From: Moorella sp. E308F
Lineage (GTDB): Bacteria; Bacillota; DSM-521; Neomoorellales; Neomoorellaceae
Assembly (NCBI RefSeq): GCF_006538365.1
Contig: NZ_BJKN01000001.1
Coordinates: 737,639 to 801,638, forward strand
Length of the DNA stretch: 64,000 nucleotides
Direction: 5' to 3'
Shown here: in pieces, positions 1 to 10,599 of the stretch
Position numbering within the stretch: position 1 is the stretch's first letter
Layout of the letters: the number at the start of each line of letters is the position of its first letter
The notes under the pieces: model-generated
The model's input: only the letters and a program-made list of their open reading frames with translations
What the model was told of the DNA's origin: nothing
Databases searched by the model: none
Position numbers and translations under genes: made by a program

Positions 1-899
1 AACAGATAACGGCGGCGCTCGTCGTAAGTGGCGACCATTTGCGCCACGTGTTCGTCGCATTCCCGCAGGGCGGCGATGCCGGCGGCCTGGACGAAGGAAC
101 CGGCGCAGATAAAGAGGTTCTGCTGCAGCTTTTGTAAAGGCCGGACAAACTCCGGCGGCGCGATAACGTAACCCAGGCGCCAGCCGGTCATGGCGTAGAG
201 CTTGGAAAACCCGTTGATGACAAAGGCCCGGTCGGTAAACTCCAGGATGGTATGCTCCCGGCCTTCGTAAACCAGGCCGTGGTAGATTTCGTCGGCAATG
301 ATGCAGGGTCCCAGGCCGGCCAGGGCTGCTAATTCGGCCGCTGTAAAGACGGCGCCGGTGGGATTGGCGGGAGAATTGACCATAATAGCCTTGGTCCGGG
401 GGCCGAGGCTCTCCTGGATAGCTGGAAGGCGGTACTTGAAGCCGTCTTCTTCTTTTACCGGTATAAAGACAGGCTGCCCGCCGACGTAACGGATAAAATT
501 GGGGTAGCAGGCGTAGTAGGGATCGGGGAGGATGACCTCATCCCCCTGCTCCAGGAGGACGCTAAAGGTCAGGAGCATGGCCGGCGAGGTGCCGGAAGTG
601 ACGACGATCTGGTCGGGCGAAATATTGACCCCGTATTTCCGCTGGTAGTAGTGGGCGATTTCTTCCCGGAGTTCCGGCTTGCCCAGGCTGTGGGTGTAGT
701 GGGTGTCACCATCCCGGAGAGCACGCCGGGCGGCTTCTTTGATGGGTTCCGGGGTGTCAAAATCCGGTTCGCCGATTTCCAGGTGGATGATGTTCTCCCC
801 CCGGGTTTCCATTTCTTTGGCCTTTTCCAGGATGTCCATGACGATAAAGGGCGGTATTTCCCGGGCCCTGGCGGCAATATCTTTTCTCCTGTCAGGCAT
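1..899 (-). CDS. Aspartate/aromatic-type aminotransferase, class I/II (partial, C-terminus cut by window edge)
   Basis: PLP-dependent fold-type I aminotransferase, read on the minus strand from an ATG at 899; the window edge removes roughly the last quarter, leaving about 299 codons of a family usually near 390. Visible landmarks are the N-terminal substrate region with GEPDFDTP, the cofactor-loop VVTSGTS, the NSPANPTG segment that contacts the carboxylate, and the PLP-lysine region NGFSKLYAMTGWRLGY. This set matches the Bacillus-type (subgroup I-gamma) aspartate aminotransferases, which transfer the amino group of aspartate or aromatic amino acids to 2-oxoglutarate. Substrate cannot be fixed from sequence. 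The gene is separated by about 80 bases from the vapBC pair on the same strand and is probably a separate unit. Confidence 0.9.
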   Translation of the reverse strand, partial: MPDRRKDIAARAREIPPFIVMDILEKAKEMETRGENIIHLEIGEPDFDTPEPIKEAARRALRDGDTHYTHSLGKPELREEIAHYYQRKYGVNISPDQIVVTSGTSPAMLLTFSVLLEQGDEVILPDPYYACYPNFIRYVGGQPVFIPVKEEDGFKYRLPAIQESLGPRTKAIMVNSPANPTGAVFTAAELAALAGLGPCIIADEIYHGLVYEGREHTILEFTDRAFVINGFSKLYAMTGWRLGYVIAPPEFVRPLQKLQQNLFICAGSFVQAAGIAALRECDEHVAQMVATYDERRRYL

Positions 900-978
900 A
901 TACTTCCCTGCTTCTTTATAATAATGGGTAATGTTAACGTTTTTTCGCCACGGGAAAGCAGAAATCCTGCCCGCTAAC

Positions 979-1383
979 TTATCTTTCGCTAATATTTTCA
1001 AATCCCTGCTCAAAAAAATGCCTGTCAAAAGCAAATGCCTTTTTAATACCCAGTTTACGCATCACAGCAAAGCTAACGGCATCTACCAGGCTCAAATTTC
1101 TCCTGTTGGCGGTCAAAACGGCATTGGCACCCCACTGGTGCAACTCGGCGTCAATCCATTCTACTTGCAGCAGGGGAAGTATATCTTCATGAAATACCCG
1201 CAAAGCTTCCATCCCCAGTCGCCGCTGTACCAGGGCATATGTTTCTACGAGAACGTAACTGCTGCAAATCATCGGAACACCGCTGTTTAAAAGATTTTCC
1301 CATATTTTTTTGGCAGCGGCATGATTCTCGTCGTCAGCATCGAGGATGGCTAAAAAAGCTGAAGTATCAAGATAAACATTCAT
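979..1383 (-). CDS. vapC: PIN-domain ribonuclease toxin (VapC family)
   Basis: 134-residue PIN-domain protein. The N-terminal strand MNVYLDTSAFLAIL carries the first catalytic aspartate; a conserved glutamate (YVLVETYAL) and later aspartates (SLVDAVSF, FAFDRHF) complete the acidic site expected for a magnesium-dependent RNase. VapC toxins cleave RNA, often tRNA or rRNA, when freed from the partner. Its ATG overlaps the stop of the upstream antitoxin gene by four bases, the usual translational coupling of such pairs. The RNA target cannot be told from sequence. Confidence 0.88.
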   Translation of the reverse strand: MNVYLDTSAFLAILDADDENHAAAKKIWENLLNSGVPMICSSYVLVETYALVQRRLGMEALRVFHEDILPLLQVEWIDAELHQWGANAVLTANRRNLSLVDAVSFAVMRKLGIKKAFAFDRHFFEQGFENISER

Positions 1384-1625
1384 TCCGCAAAAGCCTCCGT
1401 TAAGTAGGCATCATGATTGCGAGAGAGGTCCTTAACACCGGAGCGGAAACGCCCTGCTGCCTTTATAGCCCTCTGAATTCGTTCGTTTTGGCCAGGATTG
1501 CTACCGGCCAAGACCTGGTCCACGCCGAGCCGGATTAATTCCGCCATGGATATTTTTTTAACAGCAGCCATTTTTTTCAGGGCATGATATTGTTCTTCCG
1601 TGAGCTGGATTTGCGTACGGATCAT
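1380..1625 (-). CDS. vapB: Ribbon-helix-helix antitoxin (VapB-like)
   Basis: 81-residue protein starting MIRTQIQLTEEQYHALKKMA, a typical ribbon-helix-helix strand followed by helix (KKISMAELIRLGVDQVL). The N-terminal part should dimerise and bind the operator; the charged C-terminal tail (SGVKDLSRNHDAYLTEAF) should wrap around the PIN toxin encoded just downstream. The ATG is at 1625 on the minus strand. Autoregulation is expected from the family and was not tested here. Confidence 0.85.
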   Translation of the reverse strand: MIRTQIQLTEEQYHALKKMAAVKKISMAELIRLGVDQVLAGSNPGQNERIQRAIKAAGRFRSGVKDLSRNHDAYLTEAFAE

Positions 1626-1794
1626 TTGTTATATCATCCCTTCAATAATGATTAAAAGTAAGCATAATAATGCTATCATGATGTCACCACTTTGACAAGG
1701 GGTAGAGCAGGTGTTACCATATACGCGTCTATCTATTTAGCTCTCTCTAGATACTGGCGAATTCATGATGATATAATAATTTTGGTGATGAAAA

Positions 1795-2409
1795 GTGGCC
1801 AGAGAACTAACGGAAATAATCAAAAAACGCTATAACCGCACGGCGCTCTTTTATGATTGGATGGACCGGATGATCCCCGATGAATGGCGCCGGCGGGTGT
1901 GGCAGGAAGCCCGGGGCCGGGTGCTGGAAGTCGGGGTAGGCACAGGAGCCAATTTCCCATTTTACCCACCCGGATGCCGGATGACGGCCATTGATTTCAG
2001 CCCCGGGATGCTGGCCCGGGCCAGACAAAAGCTCCACCTGGCCGGGGCACCGGTGGATTTAAAGGAAATGGATGTCCAGCACCTTGAATTTGGAGACGCC
2101 ACTTTTGACACGGTGGTAGCTACCTGCGTTTTTTGCACAGTACCCGATCCGGTGCAGGGGCTGAAGGAAGTACGCCGGGTCTGCCGCCCCGATGGCAGGA
2201 TTGTCCTCCTGGAGCATGTGCGCAGTGAGCACTGGTTCCTCGGCCCCGTGATGGATGCCCTGAACCCGCTGGTCCTGTATCTAATCGGGTCCAACATTAA
2301 CCGCCGTACTGTGGCCAATGTGAGGATGGCCGGTATCGAGATTGACCGGGAGGAGGATCTGGCGGGAAAGATCGTTAAATTAATTGTCGGGCATCCCCGG
2401 GAAATTTAA
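1795..2409 (+). CDS. Class I SAM-dependent methyltransferase (UbiE/Methyltransf_11 type)
   Basis: 204-residue Rossmann-fold methyltransferase. Motif I is VLEVGVGTGANFPFY near residue 43, followed by an acidic strand end (MTAIDFSPGMLARA) that should hold the ribose of SAM, and motif IV around FDTVVATCVFCTVPDP. The segment LLEHVRSEHWFLGPVMDALNP resembles phosphatidylethanolamine or arsenite-type small methyltransferases, but the substrate is not decidable. The GTG at 1795 is the first start in frame and gives the expected N-terminus; the ribosome-binding site is weak (GGTGATG). No operon partner: the next feature is a leader RNA with its own promoter. Confidence 0.8.
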   Translation: MARELTEIIKKRYNRTALFYDWMDRMIPDEWRRRVWQEARGRVLEVGVGTGANFPFYPPGCRMTAIDFSPGMLARARQKLHLAGAPVDLKEMDVQHLEFGDATFDTVVATCVFCTVPDPVQGLKEVRRVCRPDGRIVLLEHVRSEHWFLGPVMDALNPLVLYLIGSNINRRTVANVRMAGIEIDREEDLAGKIVKLIVGHPREI

Positions 2410-2460
2410 AGTTGTGCCGGCAGTTTTCTTTAAGACTTTGTTAAAATATTTCTTTCACCC

Positions 2461-2489
2461 TTGCGTTCCTGGCCATGGTATGCTAATAT
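2461..2489 (+). promoter_or_regulatory. Sigma-A type promoter for the T-box leader
   Basis: TTGCGT at 2461-2466 and TAATAT at 2484-2489 are separated by 17 bases, with an extended TG two bases before the -10. It lies about 25 bases ahead of the structured leader. Confidence 0.55.
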
Positions 2490-2509
2490 ATCTTACAAAT
2501 TAGTTAATG

Positions 2510-2766
2510 CCAAAGCGATGATGGGGAGTGTCGGCGGCCCACTCCGGTAGGCGAGAGAGCTGGTGGCCGGTGGGAACCAGCCCGGAGGCTGTCGAGAGGC
2601 ACCCCTGAGTACCCGGCGAGAAATCCTGGATAAGGAAGAAGTCGGGGCGGTCATGTCCGTTACGCATGCAGAGGGGGCCAGGTTATGGCGTTTCTAACCT
2701 GGTCAATTAGGGTGGCACCGCGGGTGAAACTCTCGTCCCTTGCAGAAGGGACGAGAGTTTTTATTT
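2510..2766 (+). promoter_or_regulatory. T-box riboswitch leader with intrinsic terminator
   Basis: The signature AGGGTGGCACCGCGG starts at 2709 and is followed by a strong terminator (arms in 2730-2758, then a T tract). Stem I can be folded by hand: GGGG at 2523-2526 with CCCC at 2602-2605, then TCGGCGGC (2531-2538) with GCTGTCGA (2588-2595), and CTCCGG with CCGGAG above. This leaves the specifier loop with AGTG on the left and GAGGCA on the right, so the specifier triplet is GGC (2598-2600), with the usual purine after it. A stem III hairpin is at 2678-2702. The AGAGAGC and GGTGGG elements of stem I are present. The leader should read through into the aminotransferase-serA genes when the cognate tRNA is uncharged. 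The variable base after TGG in the T-box is C (2716), which does not fit tRNA-Gly; see findings. Confidence 0.93.
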
Positions 2767-2910
2767 TGAACTGGTTAAAAAAGGCAGGTGACCTGGGGGT
2801 TATAGCAATTTTCAAAGCCTTTTGCTGGCGTTCTTAACCCTTTAGCTTAATATAGTAAGGCTTTATGATAACTGCTTTTACCGACAAAATAACAGGAAAG
2901 GGTGTTCTCC

Positions 2911-4092
2911 ATGACTGACAAGCAAATCTTACTTCTCCCCGGGCCGACGCCGGTGCCTCCGCAGGTGGCCCTGGCCATGGCGCGGCCGGCTATAAACCAC
3001 CGCGGCCCGGAGTTCAAAGCCCTGTGGGAAGAAGTAACGGAAGGGTTAAAGGATGTCTTCCAGACCCGTTCCGAGGTAGTCATTTTAACTGCTTCGGGTA
3101 CCGGCGGCATGGAAGCGGCCGTAGCCAACCTCATTTCCCCCGGGGAAAAGGTGCTGGCCGTAACCATTGGCGCCTTTGGCGAGCGTTTTATTCAGATTTG
3201 CCGTGCCTTCGGTGTTGAAACGGAGGTTATGGCCTTCCCGTACGGTCAGGCAGCTGACCCCCGGGCCATAGCCAGACGCCTGGAAGCGGATACGGAACAT
3301 AAGATCAAGGCCATTCTAGTCCAGCATAATGAGACTTCGACCGGGGTTTTAAATGACATTCAAGCCATCAGCCGTGCCCGGGGAAGTCACCCGGCCCTGC
3401 TCATTGTGGACAGCATCAGCGGCCTGGTGGCAGCCGATTTACCTATGGACGCCTGGCATATTGATGTGGTCATCGCTGGTTCCCAGAAAGCCTTCATGTT
3501 ACCCCCGGGATTAACCATGCTGGCTGTTAGCGATCGCGCCTGGCAGGCGGCGGAAAAATGCACCAACCATCGTTTTTACCTGGATATCAAAAAGGCGAGA
3601 AATTCGGGGCTAAAGGGGCAGACGCCCTTTACACCGGCTGTCCCCCAGCTCTACGGTCTACAGGAATCCTTGCGTCTCCTGAAGACGGAAACCCTGGCCG
3701 GCAGCTTTGCCCGCCACGCCCTGATGCGGGATATGGTAAGGGCCGGGGTCCGTGCCCTTGGACTGAAGCTCCTGGCTGACGATACAGTAGCCTCGCCGGC
3801 AGTGACGGCCATCTGTGTACCGGAGGGTATGAAACCGGCAGATATCATCACTCCATTGCGGGAAAAATTTGGTGTGGTGGTGGCCGGAGGGCAGGGTGAC
3901 GTCAAGGACAGGGTATTCCGCATCGGTCATCTGGGCTATGTAAGTTTCAGCGATATCCTGGCCGGCCTGGCTGCCCTGGAAAATGTCCTCATTGATGCCG
4001 GTGTACCGGTGACCCGGGGCGCGGCAGTGGCAGCAGCCGGGGCCATATTAAGCGAAGGAATGCCTGCTGGCGTGGAAACCCTGGCCAGCTAG
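2911..4092 (+). CDS. Class V aminotransferase (serine/alanine-glyoxylate type)
   Basis: 393-residue PLP enzyme of the alanine-glyoxylate / serine-pyruvate aminotransferase family (also called the soluble hydrogenase 42-kDa subunit family). It starts with LLPGPTPVPPQVALAM, has the GTGGMEAAV cofactor loop, the aspartate of the HNETSTG...LIVDSISG region, and the Schiff-base lysine K193 in IAGSQKAFMLPPG. The ATG at 2911 has AGGAAAGG nine bases upstream, which I prefer over a GTG nine bases earlier. It sits between the T-box and serA. This suggests it supplies the transamination step of serine synthesis (phosphohydroxypyruvate to phosphoserine) or interconverts serine or alanine with glyoxylate/glycine; sequence alone cannot choose. 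Confidence 0.88.
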   Translation: MTDKQILLLPGPTPVPPQVALAMARPAINHRGPEFKALWEEVTEGLKDVFQTRSEVVILTASGTGGMEAAVANLISPGEKVLAVTIGAFGERFIQICRAFGVETEVMAFPYGQAADPRAIARRLEADTEHKIKAILVQHNETSTGVLNDIQAISRARGSHPALLIVDSISGLVAADLPMDAWHIDVVIAGSQKAFMLPPGLTMLAVSDRAWQAAEKCTNHRFYLDIKKARNSGLKGQTPFTPAVPQLYGLQESLRLLKTETLAGSFARHALMRDMVRAGVRALGLKLLADDTVASPAVTAICVPEGMKPADIITPLREKFGVVVAGGQGDVKDRVFRIGHLGYVSFSDILAGLAALENVLIDAGVPVTRGAAVAAAGAILSEGMPAGVETLAS

Positions 4093-4156
4093 AGTAGAGG
4101 AGCCGCTTGTAACCATTTTTGGCAGAGTCCCATTTCCGAGGGAGGGGATAACCAAA

Positions 4157-5734
4157 ATGCACGTTTTAGCCCTGGACGGTATAGATAAACGCGGCCTGGC
4201 TATCCTCCGGGAGGCGGGCCTGGAAGTTACGGCCGCCGGTAAAATGAATGAAGAAGAACTCAAAGACGCTATCCGTGACAGTGAAGCCTTAATCGTCCGC
4301 AGCGCAACTAAGGTAACGGCGGCGGCCATCAACGCTGCCAAAAAGTTAAAAATTATCGGCCGGGCCGGGGTGGGCACCGATAATATCGACGTCACCGCCG
4401 CAACTGAAAGGGGTATCGTGGTTGTTAATGCCCCTGAGGGCAACACCGTTGCGGCTGCCGAGCATACTATGGCCATGATGCTGGCCCTGGCCCGCAACAT
4501 ACCCCAGGCTAATGCCACCTTAAAGCAGGGTATTTGGGAGAAGAAAAAATATGTAGGCGTTGAGCTGCGGGGTAAAACCTTAGGGGTCATCGGCCTGGGC
4601 AAAATCGGCCGCGAGGTGGCCCGCCGCGCCCGGGGTATGGAAATGAAGGTTATGGCTTATGATCCCTACGTTGATCCGGAACAGGCCACGCGCCTTGAGG
4701 TCGAACTGGCCCCCCTGGAAACAGTACTGCAAGCCGCCGACTTTGTAACCGTCCACCTGCCCCTGACCAAGGAGACCCGGCACCTTCTGGGCCGGGAGGA
4801 AATGAAACTCTTGAAACCCGGAGCGCGGGTGTTGAATGTAGCCCGGGGAGGCATTATTGACGAGGCAGCCCTTTATGAAGCCTTAAAAAGCGGGCAGCTG
4901 GCCGGGGCGGCCCTGGATGTCTTTGAGGAAGAGCCGTTAAAGGCCAGCCCCCTGCTGGAACTGGACAACGTCATTGTTACCCCCCACCTGGGAGCCTCGA
5001 CGGAGGAAGCGCAGGTAGCCGTAGCAGTTGAGGTTGCTCACGATGTAGTGCGCTGCCTTAAGGGAGAACCGGTTTTGAACGCCGTCAATATCCCGGTGGT
5101 GCGGGGCCATGTAGCCGAGGTCTTGAGGCCTTACCTGCAATTAGCCGAAAAACTGGGCAGCTTCCTGGCCCAGCTCATGGAGAGCCCCATAATTGCGGCG
5201 GAAATCAGCTGCAATGGCGAGCTGGCCCAGTATGACCTGGCGCCCCTGACCAGCTCCTTCTTGAAAGGGCTACTGCGCCCCCTCCTGGCCGATGCCGTCA
5301 ACTACGTTAACGCGCCTCTGGTGGCCAAAAAGCGAGGCATACGCATCCGGGAAAAGAAGAGCCGGGAGATGGAGTACTTTGCAAACCTCATCAGCGTTAA
5401 GGTCGAAGGGCGGCGGGAGAGCCACCGCCTGGCCGGGACCGTCAACCAGGCCGGGGAACCCCGCCTGGTAAACCTGGACGGTTATAGCGTCGACGCCAGC
5501 CCGGCAGGGCACATGCTGGTGGTGCCCCACCTGGACCGGCCGCGTATAATCGGCCCGGTAGGCCTGGCCATAGGGGACCATAAAGTGAATATCGCCGCCA
5601 TGCAGGTGGGGCGGCAGGAAATAGGTGGCGAAGCCGTCATGCTTATTAGCGTTGATTCCGAAGTGCCGCGGGAAGCACTGCAGGCCATTCGCCAGGTGGA
5701 CGGCGTCCTTGATGTGCGCTATATTTACCTTTAA
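4157..5734 (+). CDS. serA: D-3-phosphoglycerate dehydrogenase (long form with ACT domain)
   Basis: 525 residues, the length of the long SerA type. It oxidises 3-phosphoglycerate to phosphohydroxypyruvate with NAD in the first step of serine synthesis. N-terminal substrate domain with GRAGVGTDNID; Rossmann domain with GLGKIGREVARRA; catalytic arginine in NVARGGIIDEAAL, glutamate in FEEEPL and histidine in VTPHLGASTEEAQ. The intervening (ASB) domain follows from about residue 310, and the C-terminus is an ACT domain (HLDRPRIIGPVGLAIG...NIAAMQVGR), which in other family members binds serine for feedback inhibition. An SD (GAGGGAGGGG) precedes the ATG at 4157. Presumably cotranscribed from the T-box leader with the upstream aminotransferase, 64 bases away. 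Confidence 0.96.
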   Translation: MHVLALDGIDKRGLAILREAGLEVTAAGKMNEEELKDAIRDSEALIVRSATKVTAAAINAAKKLKIIGRAGVGTDNIDVTAATERGIVVVNAPEGNTVAAAEHTMAMMLALARNIPQANATLKQGIWEKKKYVGVELRGKTLGVIGLGKIGREVARRARGMEMKVMAYDPYVDPEQATRLEVELAPLETVLQAADFVTVHLPLTKETRHLLGREEMKLLKPGARVLNVARGGIIDEAALYEALKSGQLAGAALDVFEEEPLKASPLLELDNVIVTPHLGASTEEAQVAVAVEVAHDVVRCLKGEPVLNAVNIPVVRGHVAEVLRPYLQLAEKLGSFLAQLMESPIIAAEISCNGELAQYDLAPLTSSFLKGLLRPLLADAVNYVNAPLVAKKRGIRIREKKSREMEYFANLISVKVEGRRESHRLAGTVNQAGEPRLVNLDGYSVDASPAGHMLVVPHLDRPRIIGPVGLAIGDHKVNIAAMQVGRQEIGGEAVMLISVDSEVPREALQAIRQVDGVLDVRYIYL

Positions 5735-5743
5735 GTTCCTTAT

Positions 5744-5771
5744 GGGGGCGGTAACGCCCCTTAAGTTTTTT
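5744..5771 (+). terminator. Weak hairpin terminator between serA and serS
   Basis: GGGGCG (5745-5750), loop GTAA, CGCCCC (5755-5760), then TTAAG and a run of six T. It may end or attenuate the serA transcript. Confidence 0.5.
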
Positions 5772-5840
5772 ACGGCAGGTTTGCCCCGAGCCTTTAATCG
5801 TGGCATAATAGTGGCAGGATTATCCACACTAACTGGATGA

Positions 5841-8579
<2,739 letters not shown>

Positions 8580-8608
<29 letters not shown>

Positions 8609-9245
8609 TCATGCCGTAGTCCGGGAGGGGTTGCGGGCCCTCCTGACCAGGGAAAAGGATATTGAGGTGGTGGGGGAAACCGGTAGTACCGCTGAGTTAT
8701 TAAACCTGGTGGATAAGGTCAGGCCGGAAGTAGTAGTCATGGACCTCCAGCTGGGCAACGGCCAGAACGGAGTAGAGGCGACCCGGGCTTTATTGCGAAA
8801 ATGGCCGGACCTCAAGATTGTTATTTTAAGCATGTACGACGATCGCGAGCTAATCTTCCGGGCCCTGGAAGCGGGGGCCAGGGGTTATGTTTTAAAGCGG
8901 GCCGGGGTGGAGGAACTTATCCAGGCCATTCGTCTGGCGGTCAAAGGTGAAGCTTTCCTCGATCCCCAGATTGCCCGGCGGGTTATCGACGGCCTGCAGC
9001 AGGGATTTTCGGCAGCCAGGGAGGATGATGCCGGGAAGGCAGAATTGACCGACCGGGAGATGGAGGTCCTGCGCCTGGCTGCCGAGGGTATGACTAATGC
9101 GGAGATTGCCAGACGCCTGTTTATCAGCGTCAAAACCGTCCAGGCCCATCGGGCCAACCTGATGCAAAAACTGGGGCTCCACGATCGGGTAGACCTGGTT
9201 AAGTATGCCATCAAAAAGGGCATTCTTAAACTGGAAGACGATTAG
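8580..9245 (+). CDS. NarL/LuxR-family response regulator
   Basis: 221-residue regulator. Receiver domain: acidic pair in LVLVDDHAVVREG, phospho-acceptor aspartate in VVVMDLQLGNGQNG, conserved T/S position in KIVILSMYDD and lysine in GYVLKRAG. The C-terminal LuxR helix-turn-helix is ELTDREMEVLRLAAEGMTN followed by EIARRLFISVKTVQAH. I place the start at the ATG at 8580, after GGGGGTGG, overlapping the kinase gene by 29 bases; a GTG at 8571 is in frame but lacks better spacing. Cognate partner of the upstream kinase; target genes are unknown, the DoxX gene downstream being one candidate. Confidence 0.92.
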
Positions 9246-9361
9246 TTGCGGTTATAGGGCTTAGAACCGAGGGGAAAATTAAGGTCGCGAACCTATGGGT
9301 TCTTTCTCTTCCCAGAGTTATAGTAAATATGCGAAGACTATCACGAAAGGGGAGAGAAAAG

Positions 9362-9886
9362 ATGCTCACCTTACTGCGCGACCGGCGTTTAAGCATTGTT
9401 TGGACCCTTTTGCGTATATGGCTGGGTTGGCAGTGGCTGGAGGCTGGCCTGCACAAACTTAGTAATCCCAAATGGACACAAAGCGGTGAAGCATTGAAAG
9501 GTTTCTGGGCCAAGGCTATCGGCGCCCTGCCGGGAAGCACGCCGGCTATTAAGTATGGCTGGTACGAAGCGTTTATTCGTTCCCTATACGATGGAGGCCA
9601 CTACACCTGGTTTGCCAAGCTGGTAGTAGCCGGTGAGATTTTAACGGGTATTGCCCTGATTTTGGGAGCAGCAACCGTATTTGCCCTGTGTGTCGGTGCA
9701 TTTATGAACCTCAATTTTATGCTCGCTGGTACCGCGAGCACCAACCCGGTGCTCTACACAGTGGCCATCATCTTGTTGCTGGCAGGAAGCGCGTCCTACT
9801 ATTACGGCGTCGACCGGCCGGTATTAACCTACCTGCAGCGTAGAAAGGAAAAAGCAACAAGCGAGTCACTGGCGGTAAGTAAATAG
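9362..9886 (+). CDS. DoxX/DoxD-family membrane protein
   Basis: 174-residue protein with four predicted membrane helices. IVWTLLRIWLGWQWLEAGLHKL is the first helix with the family's WxxAGxxK pattern, followed by a loop and helices around LVVAGEILTGIALILGAA, FALCVGAFMNLNFMLAG and YTVAIILLLAGSASYYYG. DoxX-like proteins are linked to thiosulfate:quinone oxidoreductase in archaea and to redox stress complexes elsewhere; the role here is not known. The ATG at 9362 has GGGGAGAG seven bases upstream; an in-frame ATG at 9329 would place that SD inside the gene, so I reject it. Confidence 0.8.
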   Translation: MLTLLRDRRLSIVWTLLRIWLGWQWLEAGLHKLSNPKWTQSGEALKGFWAKAIGALPGSTPAIKYGWYEAFIRSLYDGGHYTWFAKLVVAGEILTGIALILGAATVFALCVGAFMNLNFMLAGTASTNPVLYTVAIILLLAGSASYYYGVDRPVLTYLQRRKEKATSESLAVSK

Positions 9887-9913
9887 CGGTAAGTAAATAA
9901 ATAAGAACAGAAG

Positions 9914-9957
9914 AAGCTAAAGCCCCGGCATCCATATGGATGCCGGGGCTTTAGCTT
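9914..9957. terminator. 44-base perfect palindrome, probable bidirectional transcription end
   Basis: Each 22-base half is an exact reverse complement of the other, centred on ATAT at 9934-9937. The arm holds AAAGCCCCGGCATCC. It lies 27 bases behind the doxX stop. No long T run follows on either strand, although short runs flank the GC core inside the arms. Confidence 0.6.
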
Positions 9958-9998
9958 CCATGCACTATTACCAACATAAGTTCGATTTGCATTTTAAA

Positions 9999-10028
9999 TT
10001 GACAGCGACGGCAAGGGTATGTTATACT
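9999..10028 (+). promoter_or_regulatory. Promoter for the first tRNA-Ser pair
   Basis: TTGACA at 9999-10004 and TATACT at 10023-10028 with an 18-base spacer, 16 bases before tRNA-Ser(TGA). Confidence 0.75.
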
Positions 10029-10044
10029 ATACTTGCCGAGCTGG

Positions 10045-10135
10045 GGAGGGGTGTCCGAGCGGTTTAAGGAGCTGGTCTTGAAAACCAGTGATGCTCTTAC
10101 GGGCACCGTGGGTTCGAATCCCACCCCCTCCGCCA
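10045..10135 (+). tRNA. tRNA-Ser(TGA)
   Basis: Acceptor GGAGGGG pairs with CCCCTCC, discriminator G at 10132, CCA encoded. The anticodon loop CTTGAAA gives TGA. A long variable arm (about 18 bases) and T-loop TTCGAAT are as expected of tRNA-Ser. Confidence 0.97.
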
Positions 10136-10156
10136 GTAACAAAAGGAAGAAGGCGT

Positions 10157-10252
10157 GGAGAGATGGCCGAGTAGGTCGAAGGCGATCGCCTGCTAAGCGA
10201 TTGTACGGGTATAAAACCTGTACCGTGGGTTCGAATCCCACTCTCTCCGCCA
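10157..10252 (+). tRNA. tRNA-Ser(GCT)
   Basis: Acceptor GGAGAGA pairs with TCTCTCC, G73 at 10249, CCA encoded. Anticodon stem ATCGC/GCGAT with loop CTGCTAA gives GCT, reading AGC/AGU. Long variable arm present. Confidence 0.97.
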
Positions 10253-10259
10253 CAGGATG

Positions 10260-10282
10260 CCGGCGCCGGAAGGCGCCGGTTT
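10260..10282 (+). terminator. Terminator after the tRNA-Ser pair
   Basis: CCGGCGCC (10260-10267), loop GGAA, GGCGCCGG (10272-10279), then TTTAACTTT. Confidence 0.65.
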
Positions 10283-10356
10283 AACTTTACCTTTGGGGCG
10301 GCCCGCCAGGTCCGCGGCCCTGTGGCAGGAGCCGGCGTAGATATGTATGTGTACCC

Positions 10357-10385
10357 TTGACTTACTCCTGCATCTCTGGTACAAT
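10357..10385 (+). promoter_or_regulatory. Promoter for the tRNA-Arg pair and tadA
   Basis: TTGACT at 10357-10362 and TACAAT at 10380-10385 with a 17-base spacer, 25 bases ahead of tRNA-Arg(ACG). Confidence 0.7.
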
Positions 10386-10410
10386 TAACTCTGCCGGTAA
10401 AAAAGTTTGT

Positions 10411-10487
10411 GCGCCCGTAGCTCAACGGGATAGAGTAACTGGCTACGAACCAGGTGGTTGGGGGTTCGAGTCCCTCCGGGCGCGCCA
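10411..10487 (+). tRNA. tRNA-Arg(ACG)
   Basis: Acceptor GCGCCCG pairs with CGGGCGC, G73, CCA encoded; loop CTACGAA gives anticodon ACG. A34 of this tRNA is the substrate of the tadA product encoded about 110 bases downstream. Confidence 0.97.
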
Positions 10488-10499
10488 TTTTTTATTCGT

Positions 10500-10576
10500 G
10501 CGTCTGTAGCTCAGGTGGATAGAGCAGCGGTTTCCTAAACCGCGTGCCGGGGGTTCGAGTCCCTCCAGGCGCACCA
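10500..10576 (+). tRNA. tRNA-Arg(CCT)
   Basis: Acceptor GCGTCTG pairs with CAGGCGC (one G-U), A73, CCA encoded; stem GCGGT/ACCGC with loop TTCCTAA gives CCT, reading AGG. Confidence 0.96.
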
Positions 10577-10599
10577 GAATACCAGCGAGGGGGTCCTGC

